Positions 13,801 to 28,800 of a stretch of DNA of 64,000 bases are shown here, piece by piece. The notes beneath the pieces are model-generated. The model was not told where the DNA came from. It made no database searches and was given only the letters and a program-made list of their open reading frames with translations. The translations under genes were made by a program, and so were the position numbers. The stretch comes from Antedon mediterranea (taxonomy: Eukaryota > Echinodermata > Crinoidea > Comatulida > Antedonidae). Where the stretch lies: positions 7,079,001 through 7,143,000 of the forward strand of contig NC_092671.1 of assembly GCF_964355755.1 (NCBI RefSeq), read 5' to 3'. How positions within the stretch are numbered: position 1 is the stretch's first letter; the number at the start of each line of letters is the position of its first letter.

Positions 13801-16800
13801 AACCTAAAAATAAAGATGACATTTTTGCATTCAGAAAAAACAATTATTTCATGAAGTGACGTAAGCATTCGCACCTCTTTTTTTCCACTCGTTCAAAATG
13901 ATGTTGCCGGCCTACATTCTTTTGTCATGTAGTTCTCTGTCCAATTTTAATTACTAAGTTACAACACAAGACAATTATCGTACAATAATTAAAGAAATAG
14001 AAAACATGAAGGCGATATAACCATCGTTCCTGATAATAACCAAAAAAATCATGAATTTTCTTTCATTACTGAATTTGAAGATTTATGCTATGTTATCGGA
14101 ATTCTAATCGGTGTTGTTGTTTCAACAATATGCAAATGAAGATCGTGGCATAATATGCAAATGAATATCGTGGCATAATATGCAAATGAAGATCGTGGTA
14201 TAATATGCAAATGAAGATCGTGGCATAATATGCAAATGAAGATCGTGGCATAATATGCAAATGAAGATCGTGGCATAATATGCAAATGAAGATCGTGGCA
14301 TATATACAGATACAGCTAAACGTTATTCCATCATTCACAGGAAATTCACAAGGTCGCAGATAAAGAAAAATAATGATAAAATTGATATAATATATTTACC
14401 TTGTATACTTGGTAATTTTCTATGATTGTATCAAAGCATGTGTATAAATCATTTAAAAGATCTACAACCTATATATAGCAAAATTAAAAAAATGAATAAC
14501 GTCAAGAAGCGCAAATTCATTTGAAAATAATAAACACATTTTATAATCTTAACTTCAGGCCATGGATGTATCTACTTAAAACAATCTCAGTTGAAAAAAT
14601 GAATAAAACAATCAATCTACAAAATACAAGAAATGCTTTAAACATTCTTAAATTTATTCATCAGTTTAATTATAGAAACATTATTTTTGTAAACAAGTTC
14701 CCGTATGAAAAGAGTACTATAATCTCAAAGGTATTGATAATATTAATTATTATTTTAACGGCTTTATAGTATATTTTCTAAAGTTCATGAATCGTACTTA
14801 CGTAAAAACAAGAAAAAAGAATATTAGCATAATAGAATAAGTAGCTAATTTAGAAATCGATTAGGCTACAATAAAAGGTCCAATATGTAACCTACTTAGT
14901 AGTGAAATGTGAAAAGAGAAGGGGAAAATTGATCTTTGGTAACCAACCAAATTAGACTTGCTTATTAAGCTTACATTCAATTTATTTATAGAATTAATTA
15001 AACAAATGCGAGATTAATTTATTATATTACCGTTTATAACTTGAGTTTTAGAATCTATTTATCTTGCGCTTCTTTGACGATTATTTTATGTTATGAAAGG
15101 CTCGAAAAATGAAACTATAATTATATTAGCATATATACAGTTTAGGCCTACAGGTATGAGTAACTAAATAGGCATATTTGATGATGACGTCACGTTATTA
15201 AGGCATACCGCATTGCACGATATCAGAAATGATTTTGTATTGACCTGAAGAGGACTGCTTTCGGATGCTAACTTGGTAAATCCAACGATGTCACTAAAAA
15301 ATATTGTAACTTCTTCAAAGGTCTCCGGCTGAACCACTTTCCCGCGTTTCAGACTATCAGCTACTAACCTGAAAGAAGAAAAAGTCAGCACATACTATGA
15401 ACGAAGGCATGTGTCAAATATGTTATACAATTTATAAGCCTGTTTTCATTAGGCGGTTTAATCCGTTTTGTATGATACTATTTTTTTATGTAAATGAAGA
15501 TCAGAAATACAAATTAAAGACACTGCTAGCTTAACAAACATAACGTTATAAATAATATAAAGATGCAAAGACAACTTACTGATATAATATTACCAACAAT
15601 TAAAAAATTAAGTAATATTTTCAAATGACTGCTGTAGAAATTACTTGCCTATTTTCATTTCCCTTTCATCACAATAACACATTTATTCCCTCCTGACTGC
15701 TAAATGTTCTTTTTAGTATATTAATCTATTATTAGTATTATGCAGTGCAATCATTTATAAAGTGTTTGCAAATGCGAACTTGTATACGTGAGGGTATGAG
15801 GTATTTAAGTATTAAAGTGATTTCAATAATTAAACTTTAGTAAAAATAATAAAAAACAACTAAATATGTTCATATAATTAAGTAAATAATAAAAAAAAAA
15901 ATGACTATGCCACGCGGAGAAACGTCATCAATAGTATAAACGCATGATTGATTGCTAAAATTATCTTTTCTAATTTGATAATATAAATTAAAATAAAAGA
16001 AATGGATGCCGGTGTAACACCAAATTAGGTTCGGTACCTAATTATGGTAATTCTTCAAATACCATTTCTTAAATTGGACAGTAATTCTATTCAAACAATT
16101 ATTAATTTTTGACATTTGTATATTCAAAATAATTTAATATTTATACTAAATAAGGTTAATGTTTATTAATAGCCTTGTCAAATATCTGAATAATCTGTCT
16201 AAATAATATAATTATTACTGTTAATAGATTTTTTTAGCCTATACAAATACAATTATTTTCTTAGCAGTGATAATGAAGGATGTGTATAATATCTATTAAT
16301 AGAGCATTGAGTAGGCCTATTGATAGACAGTTAAAACGCGAATAGAGAAGTCGTAGGCCTAAGCATTTAGTATCACCGTTGTATCCGTGTTACAGCAGGC
16401 CAAACCACATGGTAAACCTTATTAAAGGCCCATTCACACTAGGACGATAACGATCGACGATAATAGACAATAATTTGCATTTTTCATACATAAAATAAAA
16501 GAAATATAAAACCTTTTCATTCTAGAACTATAGAATAACCATCTATGCTGTCTTTGATGAAAATTATATTTTCACACGTCCAATCAAATGACGTCATGAT
16601 TAGTAAGAGCAATAATATCGTGACAATACAACGATTTTATTATTTTTATGTATCATGACGTCATTTTATTGGAATTTTAAAAATATTATTTTTATCAAAG
16701 ACAGCATAAATGATTATCCTATAGTCTTAGAACGAAACCCTTTCTAATTTCCTTTGTTTTATGTTAAAAAAATGCATGCTTATATATTTATCGTCGATCG

Positions 16801-19800
16801 TTATCGTCCTAGTGTGAATGGGCTTTTACACTGTTTCATCTTTGTGTTATTCTTTATCTATAAAAACAATTAAGACGTCAATGAAAAAAAATATTATACT
16901 TAGGTAGCATTTGATAAAGTAACTCATCAGTCTTCTTCTTTTCGTCGGCAAGTTGCTTTGTTCTTTCATCAACAAGTTCTTCAAGATGTACCGCATGTTT
17001 CTCAAGCATCGCTACCATATTATCAATCAGATTTCCACTTCTATTATCATTAAAACAAACACAAATTGTTAGTTTCTATAGATATCACTATAATTTATTA
17101 TATTAGATATGTTAGTTTGTTAACAAACTTTAGAGAAGATTAAAAAAATTAGAAAATAAACAAAATATAAAAAGAAACAAATGTGCAAAAAACAAAAACA
17201 CACCTCCCTGATGATACCTTCTTGAGATAGTTGAGTATGTAGCTAAAAGCTGGTCTGCAAGTGGGATCTTCGTCCCAACAGGTCTTCATCAACCGAATGA
17301 TCTTACTGTACTTTATATCATGTTTGTCTACTTGAGGTCGGAATGGAGGATTTCTGATAGCTTTAACATTACAAATTATTTCTAAGTAGAAATAAATAAG
17401 AAACATAATACTTTATTAATACATTGACTGAATAACCTATTACATCATAATGAATAATGGATAAAATTATTCACTGGAAACCAGTATAAGAATATCTGAC
17501 CTTTAACCTTAATCATATACTTTAATAAAATAATGCCAATATATAAAGTTACCGTCTGCGTCGACTTCCATCATACAATAGGGGGCGTCCCGCAAAATGA
17601 TTTCCTGAAGAATGATACCGTATGAATAGATATCCCCTTGTTTTGTATTGTTACATCTGGGATAGTTGCAGCGAAGAAGCTCTGGAGCTGTCCATAGAAG
17701 TTCTTAGGAAGCAATAAAATGTGTATTTAATTTGCAAATACAAAACAAAAGAAAAACTAGACCATAGATGTAGCCTCATTATGCTAATTAATACTAAAGG
17801 AAGGAACACCAACATTATCTTGATTGCTCTGCAAATCATCATTTACAACTAGCATATAAAATCAGCAAGAGCACCCTAAATAAAACTGTTGTCATTATTT
17901 CAATCTCGCTGATGTCATTTTCATCACCATAATCATCATAATATTCATAATCATTGATACATTTTAATTGTTTATCATAAGCATATTGTCATAAACAACC
18001 ATATTATGGAATAAGTCCGGTCAGAACATTTACTACATACACCAGAAGCCTCACAACAAAACGACGAATTACCATCATACAGCTATATTTACGGTTCAAA
18101 TTAATTAGTACATCACCATCTCTTAATTATTATCATCAGCAGCAACAGATCATTATCAGATAATTATCATAACAATTATACTTAATCGATACTAAAAAGG
18201 TCATTTTCATCGCATCAGTCATGAATAATACTATCTTGTATCTTCACAATAGCACTATTATTACTAATCACCTTTGTTATCATCATCAACGCTAATTTCA
18301 TATTCTGTGCATCTGTCTTACAATAATTATTTCATACACCTCGAAGAGACACTAAAGTTAGCATGTTTAGCTCACTCTACAAAACTGACGCGATCCCAAA
18401 CGTACAAGCGCCGGCGTCAACTTTAGTGTCGCGCCGGCGTCAACTTTAGTGTCTCGCCGTTGTATTTGTGACTGAATTGTATCTTACTTGCGTCACATGT
18501 TGCTTGGTCTAAATTGTAGCCATTTCTTAAGCTACATAGCCCAAAATCGGAAACTTTACAAACCCAGCGACTGTCAACTAAACACTTAGAAGATTTTAAA
18601 CGTCCATGCGTCTCAATGGATGTACCATGCAAATAAGCCATGCCCTATAATTAAAGATGAATGTAATGCGTTTAACGATTTAATAGAAAGTGTTTTCTTA
18701 ACGGATATGTAATGTGTAATAATATATAAAGCTTGGTTCCCACTAGAACGTAACGCAATGACGTAAACGCAACGCAAGCGTTTTAACCAATGACAAGCAA
18801 AGTTATAGACAAGCGAATAAGCCATCGTTTGTGATTGGTCAATTCACCTGCGTTGCGTTACGTCCTTGCGTTGAGTCGCTAGTGGGAAACACGCTTTATG
18901 ATGTTGGTAACAGTGGTTGGAGATACAAACAAGTAAAACGATATTAGATAAGCCAGTGTAAAAGTAAATAGTCAGACTGAAATGAAACACATAATATAAG
19001 CCTACAACACACAATATATTTTTTATTCGGCTAGACGAAAACGATCTATTCTCGCATATCACAACCCTGCATCAATTCGGTTTCATGTTACACACTGTGT
19101 GGTTTGTGTCGATAATGTTAAGTCATTTTTCATCATTATTTCGCCATTTATTCACCTCACTAATGAATTAATATTTAAAAAATTCACACTTATCTTACTT
19201 TTGCGATGTCAGACGCAAATGACAACTTAAAGAGGTTGTCCAGTTTAATGTGGTCGTTCATCAACACATCCTAAAAATATATAATTGTATACATTACTAG
19301 CACTACGTGTAACAATTAACCTGACATTAACTGGTACATTATGAATGAACTACGTACGATTCTGCATGCTCTCATAGTAATCATAAATGGTGATTTTGTT
19401 TTCTCATTATGGTACATAAAGCTTGGTTCCCACTAGAACGTAATGCAATGACGTAAACGCAACGCAAGCGTTTTAACCAATGACAAGCGAAGTTATAGAC
19501 AGTTAGCAATCACAAGCGAATAAGCCATCGCTTGTGATTGGTCAATTCACTTGCGTTGCGTTACGTCCTTGTGTTGCGTCGCTAGTGGGAACCACGCTTA
19601 AGATTTCACACATGTAACATATTATAATTATAATAATAATAATTAATTAATGCTTGGTGCTCAGTAGAGACGCAACGCAAGGACGTAAGTGATTTGACCA
19701 ATCACAAGCGATGGATTATTCAAACTGTCGCTTGGCATTGGTCAACTTGCTTGCGTTGCGTCTACGTCCTTGCGTTGCATCTCGATCTTAACTAACAAGG

Positions 19801-22800
19801 TGCCAAATGCAATGGCCAGTCGTTGTTTCATCAAAAACGACGAATCAGAAGTTATAGATAGGCATACACAAATTATTATGCTCTAATTGCCATATTAATA
19901 TTGAAGGCTTTATGTAAGCGGTTTGCTGTCTCAGACAATCATACCTGTTTCTAGATTATAATATATCATGATAAAACTACATATGTATCTTACCTGTAAG
20001 CTACCACGACTGCAATAGTTTGACAGAATACAGATATTAGGCGATTCAATGCAAGCTCCAACAAGTTGGTTGACGTTCATGTGATTTAGTTCACGTACCT
20101 ACAGAGAAATATATATTCAAAATACGATACAGTACGTTTCTTAACATAATGGTATAATATTATATTATAATATGTATATACTTATTATAAAGTAAACTGT
20201 GTCCAAGCAGTCTACTCTTATTTACAATTATATGGTCTGTACTAGTATTGTTCCAGACGGAGTTAATATTAGTAAAAAGATAAATATTTTGGCACATATA
20301 GTGTTTCATACGTATACTACTGGTAGACCAACACAATACAGACTTGGAGCAAGTCTAGGTCTGCACGTACTTCTTTAAATTCTTTAAGAAGTTGTCGGTT
20401 TAACTGTACGGTTGGACCTTTTCCAAGTTGTTTAATTGCCACACGTGTTCCGAGATAACAGCCAACCTTTGTATACTTCAGTTCGCCTACTAAGGACAGA
20501 GTACTCCCATCAGAGGTCCCTACTCTGTCGTTTACCTGCAATAATAGAAAAGAGCATATAACTAGAAATTATCCAACTTAAAGTTTAATTATTATACAAA
20601 TTATGAATGTTTATGAGTGTAATGGTACAAAATAATAGCACGAGGTGAATGATGAAAGGTTATATTTCAACGACCATTGTTTATATTTTCAACGACCGTT
20701 CCATAGTGTGTACTATTGCACGCCATGTGACCCACAATCGAAATATCAATTTATTTAGGTGAAAAGTGTACCAAGTTCTTTAATGTGCACTATATGTACA
20801 CGGGACCAACGGCTTTACATCCCATCCGAAGGACGATACAATGAGAGTAAATCATCTTGCCTAAGGATGCTATCAGTATGGTACAGATAAGCTCGAACCT
20901 ATGCCTATGACATGCTAGTCCGATATTATCATTATATCATCACTCTCTGGTATATAGGAAAGAAGCTAAGATAATTAAGAAATAATGATATCTTTGTAAT
21001 GTTTGAAAGAAGGAAATAAATATCGGTTGATTGATTGACTATTTTGTAAAGCAATAACATTTACGAACGTCAAATAAAAATATGTGTTTTTGTTTTGTTT
21101 TTTTATGCTGATTCTAAACGGGAAATGAACGACCAAAATCTGTCTTATTAAGTTTTTGATTTGATAAATTTAAGATACTCAACAATACTTAATTTTCATT
21201 CAGTCAATCAGTGAATTTGTTGTCACAATGCGGCATCATTATCACCGATTATATAATAAATACGTTATATTAGGACAAGACAGTAAAGTTTTATTTATAT
21301 CCTTGCTTAAGTACAAATTAATTTCAGTTTGTCCATGCTATACTTTTCTGTTGATCACGGTCATATTTTTAGATGTTATGGTTCACTAGACTGACGTCAA
21401 GGGTAATTGAAATAATGATTTTTTTCATAAATACAAAGTATAAAGCTACGTTTTACTCAAAGTTTTTATAATAAAATACAAATCAATTGACTGATTCCGT
21501 TACTTTGGCAATGCTTGCGTGACTTCTGGGAAATGATGTCGTTCCAAATATCGTCATCTCATCTTCAGTTTCGAACGATATATCCGAGTAATCAACTCGC
21601 CATGACATATTTTCAAGCTCTCGTTCGTAAAGACGATTCCTAGAAAATCAATAATAAATAAAATCGCTCTCCTTGAATTTCTTATGAATGAAAATAGACA
21701 CCCATTTCGATAAATTGATGTATTTGTGTTTTATTTATTTTTTTTGTATAAGGTTTGTCTGACTTTTATTTCAGCACCTATCTAAGAATAATAAATATTA
21801 ATTCGATTAATGTTATGAAATAGTGTTTCAACATTGTTTGCTTGAGTTTATTAGGCCTACGTTTTTGTAATGTTATAGATTACCTGTAGAATATATAAAC
21901 TATGATGCATAAAACACACAGAAGCAAAACAACGGCAGAAATACCAAGAATTACTACTTGATCTGTGTAAAAAAATATTAAAAGAATTCATCAACATATA
22001 AAATATATATAAATATTTCGCAAGCATTGAAATAAACGTCTTCTGGAGGCTTGGAATAGACTTACTGTAACCCCGAATAGTTCGGTGGTCTAATATTTTA
22101 TGGGTTTTATTTTTATTTTCTTATTGGTTATTTTGGTTTTTATTTATTCATAGGGTTCCCTTTCGAAATATCAAACGCTTTATCACAGGTGCTATCGCAA
22201 GCGTGATGCAACGCAAGAACGTAGACGCAACGCAAGCAAATTGGCCAATGGCAACCGACAGTTCGAATAATCCATTGCCTGTGGTTTGTCAAATCACTTA
22301 CGTTGCACTTACGTCCCTAGTCACGTCTCTAGTGGGTAAGCATTAATAAACATTTACCGAGTGATGTTTCTTTACACAGTTCGTTATCCCAACCACACGA
22401 TGGTTCTCCAATAGGCTTTTCATGTCCACCACCAGGCCACACTACTATGCTTGAAATCTCGTTAAAGTAAGCATTTCTAAGATGAATTAAGACATTCATG
22501 TTTAGTTTGTAGATAGCTTCATAAACTTCGTACAATAATATCACGGCAATTTCCAAGCCCATCGCACAGAAATTACGTTCAATGTGTTCCCTCCAGGGAA
22601 TAAGCCGCTTATGAGCTTACTCCAACCAAAATTCCGGCTCAAGTTTACAAACGCCGGGACGTCAATCGATTGGCTCGAAAGTGTTCTGTACTTTATTGGA
22701 CCCTTTCCTCATCTCCAAACCTCAGGCAGGAACCCTTTTCCATCCTTACTTAATCCATTAGCTTTTAAAATCTGAGGTTCCATAATTCATACACAACTCA

Positions 22801-25800
22801 AACAATATCTCACCCCTAGATCAAAAATGGCTAGAGGGTTTCAAAATATTTTCCAATAAAAGGCTTTCTATTAAAATGTTTCAAATTAAATTATATTTGT
22901 AATGCATATTTAGGTATTTAACTATAGGCTTTTTTTTAATAAATATCACTATTCCTTCATTTTTTTTTTACAGAGTGGAGAAAAGCTTGTGGAATTACAT
23001 GAAGAATGTGAAACCATGGTTATTAGTAACATCGACCAGGGATGATTCCGATATTACTCACTCTCATATTGCCTTGACACAATATATATAGAAAATGATT
23101 TATCACCTGAAGTAAATTAAACAAGACAATGCATGACTGTTGAAATAATCCCCAGATATAATAATCTTAATTTTTTTAAAGATTACCTGGTGTTAGTTGT
23201 GTCACTTACGTACCTGCTTTGAAATGATGCTATTGTAACCAAAGTTCCATTCTGATTGTTCTGTAACATGTAATTAGGGCGCCGGTCACCTAGGAGGTCA
23301 ATTGATACCATACCATCAACGCCTACAAGGTGTAAATAAAACATAAACACAATTATTATCAACTTCTTTTACGTGATTTGATTTATTTGCATGAATAAAA
23401 TGACATACAAAATGGAACAGTAAAAACTGGATAACCAAAGAAAGTTTATTAGAAACTTATTTCTATCTGGGTCCTTTAGAATTTACTGATACCTTACTGA
23501 TTAGTCATAGGTAAACTGACAGTTAATTAAGATCATTGTGTATAGATATTGAGGGAATGTGTGTAATTAGTTATGTAAATCGGATCGTGTACGTCACTAA
23601 ATAATAACAATCTTTTAGAAACACAATGGTGAATGAAAAAAGGTATACGTAATTGTTACATAATTTTGAAACCATTCTAAAACCATAGATGCACTTGTAA
23701 AAAGAAGTTCTCCTCGTTGCAAACATGTTAATAGCACTACAATGCTTAGTTAATATCTATTATTATATTATATTTAGATTGCCTTTTGGAATTTTCCTCG
23801 TTCACTGATTTTTCAAAATAATTGTTAGTTAATAGTTGTACAAGTTAAGTAATTTTACCACTGAATTCCCAATCAAACAGATTTTTCCCAATTTCACTTC
23901 TGTCATCCGGGTCAGCTCCTTCCCCTAAACTCTTGTTTAGAGCTAGTGCATAGAGATATACTGAATCGTAGATCAACGCTGCTTCCAGGGATACCTCGTA
24001 ACAAAAACAAATACACACTTTAAAAAATATAAATCTTTAGGATTCTAATAAAGGAAATGGTGAACATACCATCGTGTTTGGGTATAAAATCATATTATAT
24101 TATATATATATTATATCATATTATATTGAGGGCGTTAACTTTTCACTCACTCTCTCTTATACTCTGTGTTTTGTAATGTAATCACGTTTTACCTGTTCAT
24201 CCTCGGGCAACTCATAATTAAATGGTGCTTGGTTAGTTTTCAATCTGACGTCATCTTTGAATTGTTCATACTCCAAAGAAGATGGTTCAAGTAGTTTTAC
24301 ATCCATTAGACCTAAGAAAACAAAGCATAAACTGAAAGATCATAATTATCATCAAGCATATTCGCAAGAGGGCGACAAAGAAGACAACATATTTATCATG
24401 TAATGTTCTTCCATTTCTACGTAAAATTAAACAAAATAAACATTCGATGAAATTGAATATATTAAACAGAAATCAAAATACTATATGAAAACTGATGATT
24501 ACAATAAATTGTAGGTCCGTCAAAAATATTTAGATTTTGTAATAACAGTTCGATGAAAATACCGCTATTTATTAGGCCGGCTAAAAAAGACACATACTTG
24601 AATATTGCTGACAATTCCGTACACTGTATACATAGGTTATAATCGACAACAAGACAACACTATAAAATCTAATTCATTTGGGAAATATGATAGACATGTT
24701 GATTTTAATGTGTCATTGGGGTGGAAAGTACCGTAACAAACCCCGAGAGGAACACCATTTGCTCTTAATATGATTTTACGGTATTTGAAGTAAATGATTT
24801 ATAGTAAACTATTATACAGGGTTAATAATTTCATGAAGATATCTAGTTCATCGCGGTAAACGAATCATCCCTGAGCTACACTGATACTTTGTGATTAGTC
24901 ATGTCTAACGTCAATAACTTTATTTTGAAATCAATCTTTGACGATTTAGGCCTACTGTACTTTGTTTTTTGGACAAAATGTGCAAAATAACTTAATGTAC
25001 AATACCAGAAAGAACGACGTATAATACGTATTCACAGTAAAGCTTGGTTCCCACTAGAGACGCAACATAAACGCAACCTACGCAACGTAAGAAAATGCCC
25101 TCCCAATAATTGTGTTTGCCCCCGCCTGCGAGAAATCAAACCTGCGATTTTTGCAGCACTGTTGAGTCGTCGCTTCACTTGTGATTACGCAATACATCAC
25201 TTTGCGTCAATACGTCGCTTTGCGTTCCGTTCTAGTGGGAAAATGGCAAAATCAGCACTGTGGTCATGTTGCAAGAGTTGTCAAAACAATAATTATCGGA
25301 TGAAACTCTTAGAAAGTAGGAAGCCTCTTGTCATTTTCTCCCTGACTGTTCAATACAATCTATTTGGTCAAATTGGCTTATAGTTTATTTACCTTCAAAT
25401 GCCTCGTTTGCCTCTTCATCCCGTCCATCATTTCCCATCCATCCGTTAGCCCCAAAGCGTGCGTCAAGCGTAACCTCGACGGAGAAGAACGCGTACTCGC
25501 CATTCAGCATGTTGGAACTTTTAGCCAATAGCAACACGTTTCGTACATCGCTTCCATAGGCTAAAATAATGAACACTGTAATGGAAATTAACATTATACA
25601 GTAATTAGTATAAAATCATGATTATAATTTGATTAATATTGTTTAATAATAATATGGATCAACACTAATATGACAACAAAATATCTTATGAAACAAATGA
25701 ATATAATAACTATTTCATATATTAAACAAAGGTGTCTAAAGTATTTTGTAAGTGTTCTTCAAGTATATGTTGTTTAAGGAATCGTAAAGTGGCTGAAGTC

Positions 25801-28800
25801 TACGCCAAGTTGCCTAATCTACTGTACCTGTAAATTCCTGTATCAATGTCCTTTTATATATTTTGATTTACAGTATAGATGTTTCTAATTTATTTCGGTT
25901 TAAACAAATCCGAAGTGGCTACGTGCTATTTTTACATAGGAATGACGCAATCGTATGTAATTGTACTAAAACTTGTACCAAACAATGATGTTTGAGTTCT
26001 ATTCAATCGATTAATTGTAAAGTTCAGCTTCAAAACCAACTTTTTTCTTTAAACTCAGGTGCAATTTTAATTTGTTTATTTTTGTTCAGAAGCTTAATCA
26101 TTGAGACAATTACCATAGATAAATTCGTAAACCTAAAACCTATTTTTTATTGTTTTCATTTAGCTTATCCATTCTACATTTTGCAAGTGATGTTTGACAT
26201 GCTAACGAGAAATAGTATAGGCCTTAGAGACCAGTTGTCTACCGTTCAACTGTATATAAATCCATAAAGAGACAATGATTACCAAATAAATAATATTTGA
26301 TAAATTTCTCTTAATTAAACAATCATCCACCGGTCATCAACTACATTCAGTCTCCTATAAATCTCGGATTTATTGCCTAATGTTGTCAAAAGATTCGATC
26401 TCCGGTAACAAATTTCGCATTAAATAAACTGTTTTGTTAAAACAACGTCAAATTCAATTTGAAAATGTTTGGAATCATTTCATCATTATTGACGGAAGTC
26501 TTGACCATTGTTTATTTACTATGGGATCCAGACTGTCAAGAGAGTATCTTAAATTCATGAGTACTGTAAAAAACACATCAAAGCAACTTATATCACGTCA
26601 TGAGTAAAGAACTATAATATAAACCTATCTTTAAGATTGATTATAGTCGTTGACATTGAAAGAAAAATGAGAACGAAGGTTGTAAAGGTTCTGATATACA
26701 GACTTTTGGAATCACGGTTCCCATACAGACAAATGCTGTCGAGTTTACCCTTCAAAGCTATATAGGCCTACAGTTAGGAAAACCTTGAGTAAAATTTTTA
26801 CTAATAATAAGATCATAAAATATCGTATAAGATAAGGACTATTTTGATCATGTGAACTCTGATATAAATCTCAAACAGATGAACATGGTTATGAATTACA
26901 AACAGAAGTTATTTGCAATTTCATTAAAAATAATAAGAAGGAGCGTCTTAGTGTACTTCAATGTTGTTTGAACTTTGTACCAAGCGTCAAAGATTAAAGA
27001 ATGAGGACCAAATACAATAATATATATTCCAAATAATTTTAATTAAATTAATCATGTAGTTATCATATCGCTAAATTAATATTTTCTCACTACAATACAG
27101 CAGTGAAACAGAATGAAATCATTACTAAATCCTGAATTACTGTATAATGACGCAACAGCACCATCATATTAATCAATTAGATACCAACATTAAATACGTT
27201 GCTAAAACAAATAGATAATAATTATGAATTAGTTAATAATAGTGCTTGGCATCAAGCCTATTAATCACATAGTCACGTGTGAGTTTTAGTTAGCATTATT
27301 CTGTGATTTCCATTATATTTATATTCTATCACCTAGGTCTTGAACTTTACTACAATTAAACGCCAGTAAAAACAGTGCAATGCAGAGGAATTTGCGCGCA
27401 GCACATAAACACATTTGCAGGATATTTTAGAAAGTTAAAATTTGTATTAGTGAATTGGTTGTTGATGGCAAGACAATAATTGTAATTTCGTAAAGGTCAG
27501 ATTGACAGAAGAACTCAGTTATCTAAAACAAGATAATGGTGGGCAATGTTCAATCTTATTAGTTTACTTAATATATAATATTGTTGACACGATTGTGCTC
27601 CTGCTTATTGCAGATGCTTTAATTCTCACGTACCCGATGGTAATGGTCAATGATAATGGCCGAATACTTGACCAATATTAAAAAATAAACAGTAGAGTAT
27701 ATGCACTTAATCTGCACAAGTACAACTAATGAATGTTCAAGATGAAAACAACTTACAGTAAAGAAGGAAAGAAGTCGAACACTACCTTAGATAAAATATT
27801 TTAAATGGAAGATAAATAAATAATAATTAAGATCGACTAAAAACACAAGAAAGAAGGAATGGTACTAGAGATAGAGCAGGCTAGATAACGAACAGTAACG
27901 TAAAGAATGAAGGAAAGAAGATAGAATAATATTAAAAAGTGAGGAAAAAAGAATTGGAGGCGGATTGGAGAGAGAGGAGAAACAGCAGAACTAATGGCAA
28001 CATAGTAAATGAAGCACAGGAAACAAGAAGTAAGAATTAGAAGTGAGGTAGAAATAATTAGAAACAGTAATATAGGGAATGAAGAGGCTGGTAACAGGAT
28101 GGAAGAAATTATTTGAATTAAGGTAGAATGAAGAAGAATAAGAATTAGATGTTAATTGGAGAAAAGGCAAGAATGTTGAAATAACTAATGGAAAATGCAG
28201 TAGACTGGAATAATTAGAAGTGGGAGAGGTTTGGAGAAATGCTAGAATGAAGGGGCTGGAAACAAAACTGAAAAACGAATTAGAAGAATGAAGAAAATAA
28301 GCACAAAAAAAGAATATGTTAGGATAAAGGATTGAAAACAAGTTGGAAGGAAGTAGTGAGATAGAATGGAGAAAATAACGTAGAAGTGAATGGAAACATT
28401 GTAGAATGTAAACAGGACATTAATGTAATGTAACAAGGCCATATAGATAGCTGCAGTCGCGTGCTTAGTGTTTACCGACCAACCGACCAACCTACCAACT
28501 GACCGAAATTACTGAACATGTTTAAAAATGTTAAAATGTTTAAAAACAGTTATATATTTTTAATTTACACGTGCGTAGCCTGTCACTTTTCACGTGCTCG
28601 TATAACGTAATTTCGAGTTGAAAAGTAAGTCAAGAAAACATAAATCGGGCAAAAAGAGTGCGTAATAACATTTAACGCGCAGTGCGCGCGCAAAAATCTG
28701 CGCACTCATGGCAATTTTGTAAACGCTTAAAATTGCCTGAAACGTACTCTTATTTCATCGAAAATTAATTTTGAAAATTTTAAGCGCGCATGCGTTACAT

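Larger units (their letters stand above)
4884..17040 (-). other. Coiled-coil linker and cyclase catalytic exons 15-21
   Basis: Exon 15 encodes the dimerisation helix ([20 protein letters not shown], then YQMLPK). Exons 16-19 carry [15 protein letters not shown], the short 23-residue exon 17 ([12 protein letters not shown]...), [13 protein letters not shown], and [19 protein letters not shown]. Exon 20 (KIHVSSE...) and the 45-base exon 21 ([14 protein letters not shown], stop TAG at 4886-4884) complete the fold. Exons 20 and 21 lie 2.9 and 3.3 kb beyond exon 19 and are easy to miss. Confidence 0.93.
17204..20535 (-). other. Kinase-homology domain exons 9-14
   Basis: This is a pseudokinase module. 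VAIK (Lys565) and DFG (Asp677) are kept, but the catalytic loop reads HGRLKSSKC instead of the active HRD form, as in other receptor cyclases. The C-lobe is typical: [23 protein letters not shown] and [10 protein letters not shown]. Exon 9 ends at 20371 with donor AAAGAA|GTACGT. The frame stays open beyond this donor, but only this choice joins to VRELNHMN in exon 10. Confidence 0.92.

Noticed and set aside
14088-14338. Two overlapping frames of [10 protein letters not shown]-type repeats
   Set aside because: Both are read-through of the 25-bp minisatellite.
25560-25561. AG at 25562-25561 as acceptor of cyclase exon 2
   Set aside because: Using it would drop VFIIL, a conserved strand of the ligand-binding fold; the AG 15 bases upstream keeps frame and family sequence.
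27991-28490. Overlapping minus-strand frames of 116 and 82 codons
   Set aside because: Low-complexity Ser/Phe/Leu products of a purine-rich tract within intron 1; no homology signal.
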